From Serpentinimonas sp. (GTDB taxonomy: Bacteria; Pseudomonadota; Gammaproteobacteria; Burkholderiales; Burkholderiaceae_C), in assembly GCA_025458665.1 (NCBI GenBank), contig JALOSG010000112.1, forward strand, positions 1 through 8,491: a stretch of 8,491 nucleotides of DNA. The letters run 5' to 3'. Below are positions 5,672 through 8,491 of this stretch, piece by piece (positions within the stretch are counted from its first letter, which is position 1; every line of letters starts with the position of its first letter). Under the pieces are notes generated by a model, which made no database searches, was not told the DNA's origin, and was given only the letters and a program-made list of their open reading frames with translations. The position numbers were made by a program, and so were the translations under genes.

Positions 5672-7334
5672 AGTAGAAGGTGGTGTGAACGCCGGGTTCG
5701 CTCTCGGCCCAGATGCGCCCACCGTGCCGCTCGATGATGCGGCGGCACAACGCCAGCCCTATGCCGGTGCCCTCGAACTCGCTGGTGCGGTGCAGGCGCT
5801 GGAACACGCCAAACAGGCGGTCGGCGCGGCGCGGGTCGAAGCCCACCCCGTTGTCGCGCACCCAGAACACACGCTCGCCAGCGGCGGTCTGGCCGGTCCA
5901 GGCGCCCACTTCCACCCGGGCAGGCTGCACCGGGCGGCTGTACTTCAGGGCGTTGGAGAGCAGGTTGTCCCAGACCTGACTGAGCAGCATCGGGTCACCG
6001 GGGACGGCGGGCAACTGCGCGGGCAGGTGCCACTGCAGTTCGGGCGCAGGGCGCTGCAGGGCGGGATCGTGCAGCACCCGGTTCACGCTCGACTGGAGCA
6101 GCGCCGCCATGGCCACTTCGCGGCGGGCCAGCGGGGCCCGGCCCAGGCGGGAAAACGCCAGCAATCCTTCAATCAGCTGCCCCATGTGCTGGGCCGATGC
6201 GGCAATGGTCCCCAGGTGGCGCAGCGCCTCCGGGGGTGCCTCGGGGCCCAGCGTCTCGCGCAGCAGCTCGGCAAAGCTGGCCATGTGGCGCAAGGGAGCC
6301 CGCAGGTCGTGCGAGACGGAGTAGGTGAAGGCTTCCAGGTCCTGGTTGATGGCCTGCAGCTGCTGGGTGCGCTCGGCCACGCGGGCCTCCAGCTCCTGGT
6401 TGAGCTGGCGCAGCAAGTCCTCCAGGCGCTTGACCTCGGTCATGTCGCGCAACAGACAGGAAAAGCCGCGCGACTCGCCGGACTCCGGATCGAACAGTGC
6501 CGTGAGCACGGTCTGGGCCCAGAAGCGCCGCCCGTCTCGGTGCAGGCGCCAACCCACGGATTCGCTCTGCCCCAGCAGGGCGGCACGCTCCAGGGCGGTG
6601 GCAGCGTCGGTGGCGTCCAGCACGGCATCGGCGGGGTACAGCACCTGCAAATGCTGGCCCAGCAGTTCGTGACCCTCGTGGCCCAGCAGTGTCTGGGCGC
6701 TGGGTGTCCACTGCGCCACGTGGCCATGCGGGTCGAGGAAAAAAATGGCGGTGTCGCGCAGGCTTTCTGTCATCAGCCTGAAGCGCAGTTCGCTCTCCGA
6801 CAGTTCTGCGGCACGCTGCGCCACTTCGTCCTGCAGGGCACGGTTGCGGGCCTGGGCAGCCTCGGCTGCCAGCCGGGTCTGTCGCTGCTCGGTGATGTCG
6901 TGCAGGTGCAGGAAGACCCCGCGAACCGGCAACGCGCCCGGCCGGGCCGGGTCGTGGTCGGCCTCGGCGCGCACTTCGAACCAGCGCGGCCCCTGCGCCG
7001 GGTGCTGGAGTTGCGCCTCGGTCCGGTAGCGCCCGCCCTGCAGGGCCGACGCCAGGAAGGGCAGCAACGCTGTCCAGACGGACTCGTCGAACCACTCGTG
7101 CAAACCCATGGAGCGGACCGCCTGGGCCGGGCCAGCAGACGCGAGCCACTGGCGCGCCTCGGCATTGGTGGCGCGGCATTGAAGGCGGGTATCGAACACC
7201 CACACCGCACCCGGGAAGTGTTCCACCAGCCGGGCCAGTTCCGAGGAAGAGTCCTCGGTGCCCGCTGCCCATGACGGATACAGCGCCGTGAAGAACGACT
7301 CGGGCAGATGGTCGTCGTGCAGCGTCGGGCTCAT
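5655..7334 (-). CDS. Soluble PAS-PAS sensor histidine kinase
   Basis: The 559-aa protein has no signal peptide or membrane segment, so it should sense a cytoplasmic cue. PAS 1 covers about 32-150 (LARLVEHFPGAVWVFD to FLHLHDITEQ). A helical Ala/Gln/Glu-rich linker (150-182) leads to PAS 2 at about 183-303 (LRFRLMTESLRDTAIFFLD to CLLRDMTEVKR). A coiled coil (303-335) follows. The HisKA H-box is FTYSVSHDLRAPLRHM with the phospho-acceptor His342. The HATPase domain has the N-box QVWDNLLSNALKYS (453-466), G1 RDNGVGFD (493-500) and G2 EGTGIGLA (521-528). The H-box and HATPase resemble bacteriophytochrome-type kinases, but no chromophore-binding GAF/PHY region exists and I see no haem or flavin signature that identifies a ligand. 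It ends at HATPase without a receiver domain, and no response regulator is in the window, so it looks orphan. The start has only a weak ribosome binding site. Architecture is secure; signal and partner are unknown. Confidence 0.93.
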   Translation of the reverse strand: MSPTLHDDHLPESFFTALYPSWAAGTEDSSSELARLVEHFPGAVWVFDTRLQCRATNAEARQWLASAGPAQAVRSMGLHEWFDESVWTALLPFLASALQGGRYRTEAQLQHPAQGPRWFEVRAEADHDPARPGALPVRGVFLHLHDITEQRQTRLAAEAAQARNRALQDEVAQRAAELSESELRFRLMTESLRDTAIFFLDPHGHVAQWTPSAQTLLGHEGHELLGQHLQVLYPADAVLDATDAATALERAALLGQSESVGWRLHRDGRRFWAQTVLTALFDPESGESRGFSCLLRDMTEVKRLEDLLRQLNQELEARVAERTQQLQAINQDLEAFTYSVSHDLRAPLRHMASFAELLRETLGPEAPPEALRHLGTIAASAQHMGQLIEGLLAFSRLGRAPLARREVAMAALLQSSVNRVLHDPALQRPAPELQWHLPAQLPAVPGDPMLLSQVWDNLLSNALKYSRPVQPARVEVGAWTGQTAAGERVFWVRDNGVGFDPRRADRLFGVFQRLHRTSEFEGTGIGLALCRRIIERHGGRIWAESEPGVHTTFYFSLPA

Positions 7335-7438
7335 GAGCCGACTTTACTGCATGGCCGCTGGAAATGGCAGGGGGGAGCCTTAGCCCGAAAGAGCAACCCG
7401 GCAAGCCACCGGCAAGGGCCCAACAGCTACCAAGCGCC
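7335..7438. other. Gap between ABC permease and histidine kinase genes, with a direct repeat
   Basis: This is the longest non-coding stretch in the window (about 104 bp). It holds two copies of CCGGCAAG (7398-7405 and 7409-7416), starting 11 bp apart, about one helical turn. A poor promoter-like pair for the kinase gene is visible on the minus strand: CTGCCA (7370-7365), 18 bp, TAAAGT (7346-7341). No hairpin followed by a T-tract is seen after the permease stop. Confidence 0.3.
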
Positions 7439-8236
7439 TCAGGGATTCACCTCGCTGTCGTGCCAACCGGCCAGCGCCCAGCGGTTCAAGGCGGCCAGCA
7501 GCAGGAACAGGGCTACGCCGGTCACGGAAATCAGCACCAGCGCCGCGAACATGCGCGGGATGTTGAGCTGGTAGCCCGACTGCAGGATCTGGTAGGCCAG
7601 CCCGGTGCCGGTGCCGCCAGTGCCTGCCACGAATTCCGCCACCACCGCACCAATGAGTGCCAGGCCAGCGGAAATGCGCAGCCCGGCAAAGAAGTAAGGC
7701 AGGGCGCTGGGAATGCGCAGGCGCCAGAGGGTCTGCCAGCGGCTGGCCCGGTGCAGCTTGAAGAATGCAGCCAGCCCCGGGTTGACGCTGCGCAGGCCCA
7801 GAGTGGTGTTGGCAATGACCGGGAACAGGGCCACGATGGTGGCGCAAATGACCAGCGAAGTGGTGGTATCGCGCACCCAGATGATGATGAGCGGGGCAAT
7901 GGCCACGATGGGGGTGACCTGCAGCAGCACCGCGTAGGGGAAGAAGGCGGTCTCTATCCAGCGGCTCTGCACGAACAGGAAGGCAATGAGCGTGCCGAGC
8001 ACCGCAGACACCACAAAAGCCAGGAGGGTGATTTTCAGCGTCACGGCCAGAGCGCCCACCAGCAGGCTCCAGTCCTGCACCAGCGTGGTGGCAATGAGCC
8101 AGGGCGTGGGCACCAGATACGACGGGATTTCCGCCGCCGTGACCCAGACCTGCCAGACCGTGAGCAACACCGCGGCCACCACCAGCGGCATGAGGTACTG
8201 CATGACAGCGGGGCGCTGCATGAGGGGTTTGCTCAT
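7439..8236 (-). CDS. ABC transporter permease, NitT/TauT (SsuC/TauC-like) family
   Basis: The 265-aa protein has the size and layout of a binding-protein-dependent importer permease. Hydrophobic segments lie at about 13-35, 58-89, 98-121, 126-147, 183-204 and 228-250, giving roughly six membrane spans. The cytoplasmic EAA loop that docks the ATPase is KLHRASRWQTLWRLRIPSALP (160-180). ATG 8236 is chosen because it overlaps the ATPase stop as ATGA, a tight translational coupling; a longer frame from 8287 only adds non-homologous residues. It pairs with the upstream ATPase gene; the periplasmic binding protein is not in the window. Relatives import nitrate, taurine, alkanesulfonates, thiamine precursors, riboflavin or pyrimidines. 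The phrases LLQVTPIVAIAPLIIIWV and AGTGGTGTGLAY are general to the family, so the substrate cannot be assigned here. Confidence 0.9.
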   Translation of the reverse strand: MSKPLMQRPAVMQYLMPLVVAAVLLTVWQVWVTAAEIPSYLVPTPWLIATTLVQDWSLLVGALAVTLKITLLAFVVSAVLGTLIAFLFVQSRWIETAFFPYAVLLQVTPIVAIAPLIIIWVRDTTTSLVICATIVALFPVIANTTLGLRSVNPGLAAFFKLHRASRWQTLWRLRIPSALPYFFAGLRISAGLALIGAVVAEFVAGTGGTGTGLAYQILQSGYQLNIPRMFAALVLISVTGVALFLLLAALNRWALAGWHDSEVNP

Positions 8237-8491
8237 ACGGTCTCTCCGCTGGCGCGCAGCAGAGCGTCCTGCAACTGGCTGGCCCACTGGGCAAAGCGCT
8301 GGCTCACGCGGAACTCGGGCGTGCGCGGGTAAGGCTCGTCAATCACCACCTCCTCCACCATGCGGCCCGGGCGCGCGGCCATGACCACCACCCGCTGCGA
8401 CAGGAACACCGCCTCGGCGATGGAGTGGGTCACAAACACCACGGTGAGCTGTTGCTGCTGCCACAGCTGCAGCAGGTCGGCATCGAGCCGG
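8233..8491 (-). CDS. ABC transporter ATP-binding protein, C-terminal part only (window edge)
   Basis: Only the last 85 or so codons are present; the frame is open to the right edge (first whole codon at 8490). The visible part begins RLDADLLQLWQQQQ, which corresponds to the region after Walker B and the D-loop. It continues TVVFVTHSIAEAVFLSQRVVVMAARPGRM, containing the H-loop switch His (VTHS) that contacts ATP gamma-phosphate. The end is a short helical tail. This matches SsuB/TauB/NrtD-type ATPases of the NitT/TauT family, which energise the permease encoded immediately downstream. The stop overlaps the permease start by 4 bp. Walker A, the Q-loop and the signature motif lie outside the window. 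Confidence 0.9.
   Translation of the reverse strand, partial: RLDADLLQLWQQQQLTVVFVTHSIAEAVFLSQRVVVMAARPGRMVEEVVIDEPYPRTPEFRVSQRFAQWASQLQDALLRASGETV

Noticed and set aside
5625..7274. A 549-codon + strand open frame opposite the histidine kinase gene
   Set aside because: It is low-complexity Gln/Gly/His/Ala-rich sequence without motifs, while the minus strand encodes a complete PAS-PAS-HisKA-HATPase protein.
7364..8332. A 322-codon + strand open frame opposite the ABC permease gene
   Set aside because: Its product is a Gln/His/Arg/Gly-rich polar sequence with no family resemblance, and the minus strand carries a clear permease with an EAA loop.

Overview
The window reads as a GC-rich betaproteobacterial chromosome, most likely Burkholderiales and probably Comamonadaceae (Acidovorax/Hydrogenophaga type). 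This rests on the high G/C at third codon positions, on the close resemblance of PilT and PilU to remembered Comamonadaceae sequences, and on the gene order. No database search was possible, so the taxon is an inference. I see no mobile element, CRISPR array, tRNA or rRNA, and no gene-free stretch over 300 bases. Nine protein genes cover almost everything; the longest gap is about 100 bp.

Region 1 (1-1750, + strand) holds the end of yraN, then a diaA/gmhA-type SIS-domain gene, then a dolP (yraP) BON-domain lipoprotein gene. This is the yraN-diaA-dolP order known from E. coli. diaA and dolP overlap by 4 bp. The SIS protein has lost several residues normally conserved in its sugar-phosphate pocket, which is the most interesting protein-level observation here.

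Region 2 (1766-4896, - strand) reads pilT, pilU, then a beta-hydroxyacid-dehydrogenase-family oxidoreductase. The two ATPases power type IV pilus retraction. The oxidoreductase starts 5 bp after pilU and is probably carried on the same transcript. It converges with dolP across a 15-bp gap, where an inverted repeat spans both stop codons.

Region 3 (4937-5671, + strand) is yggS (PLP homeostasis protein), divergent from pilT across only 40 bp. The same pilT/yggS neighbourhood is known from Pseudomonas aeruginosa. A candidate pilT promoter lies over the yggS start codon.

Region 4 (5655-8491, - strand) begins at the right edge with the end of an ABC transporter ATPase gene. A 4-bp overlap leads into a NitT/TauT-type permease gene. 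After a 104-bp gap comes a soluble double-PAS histidine kinase with no response regulator in view. The kinase gene overlaps the tail of yggS by 17 bp.

Overall this is mostly conserved housekeeping and motility DNA. I found no convincing undescribed system; the findings are local oddities worth checking.
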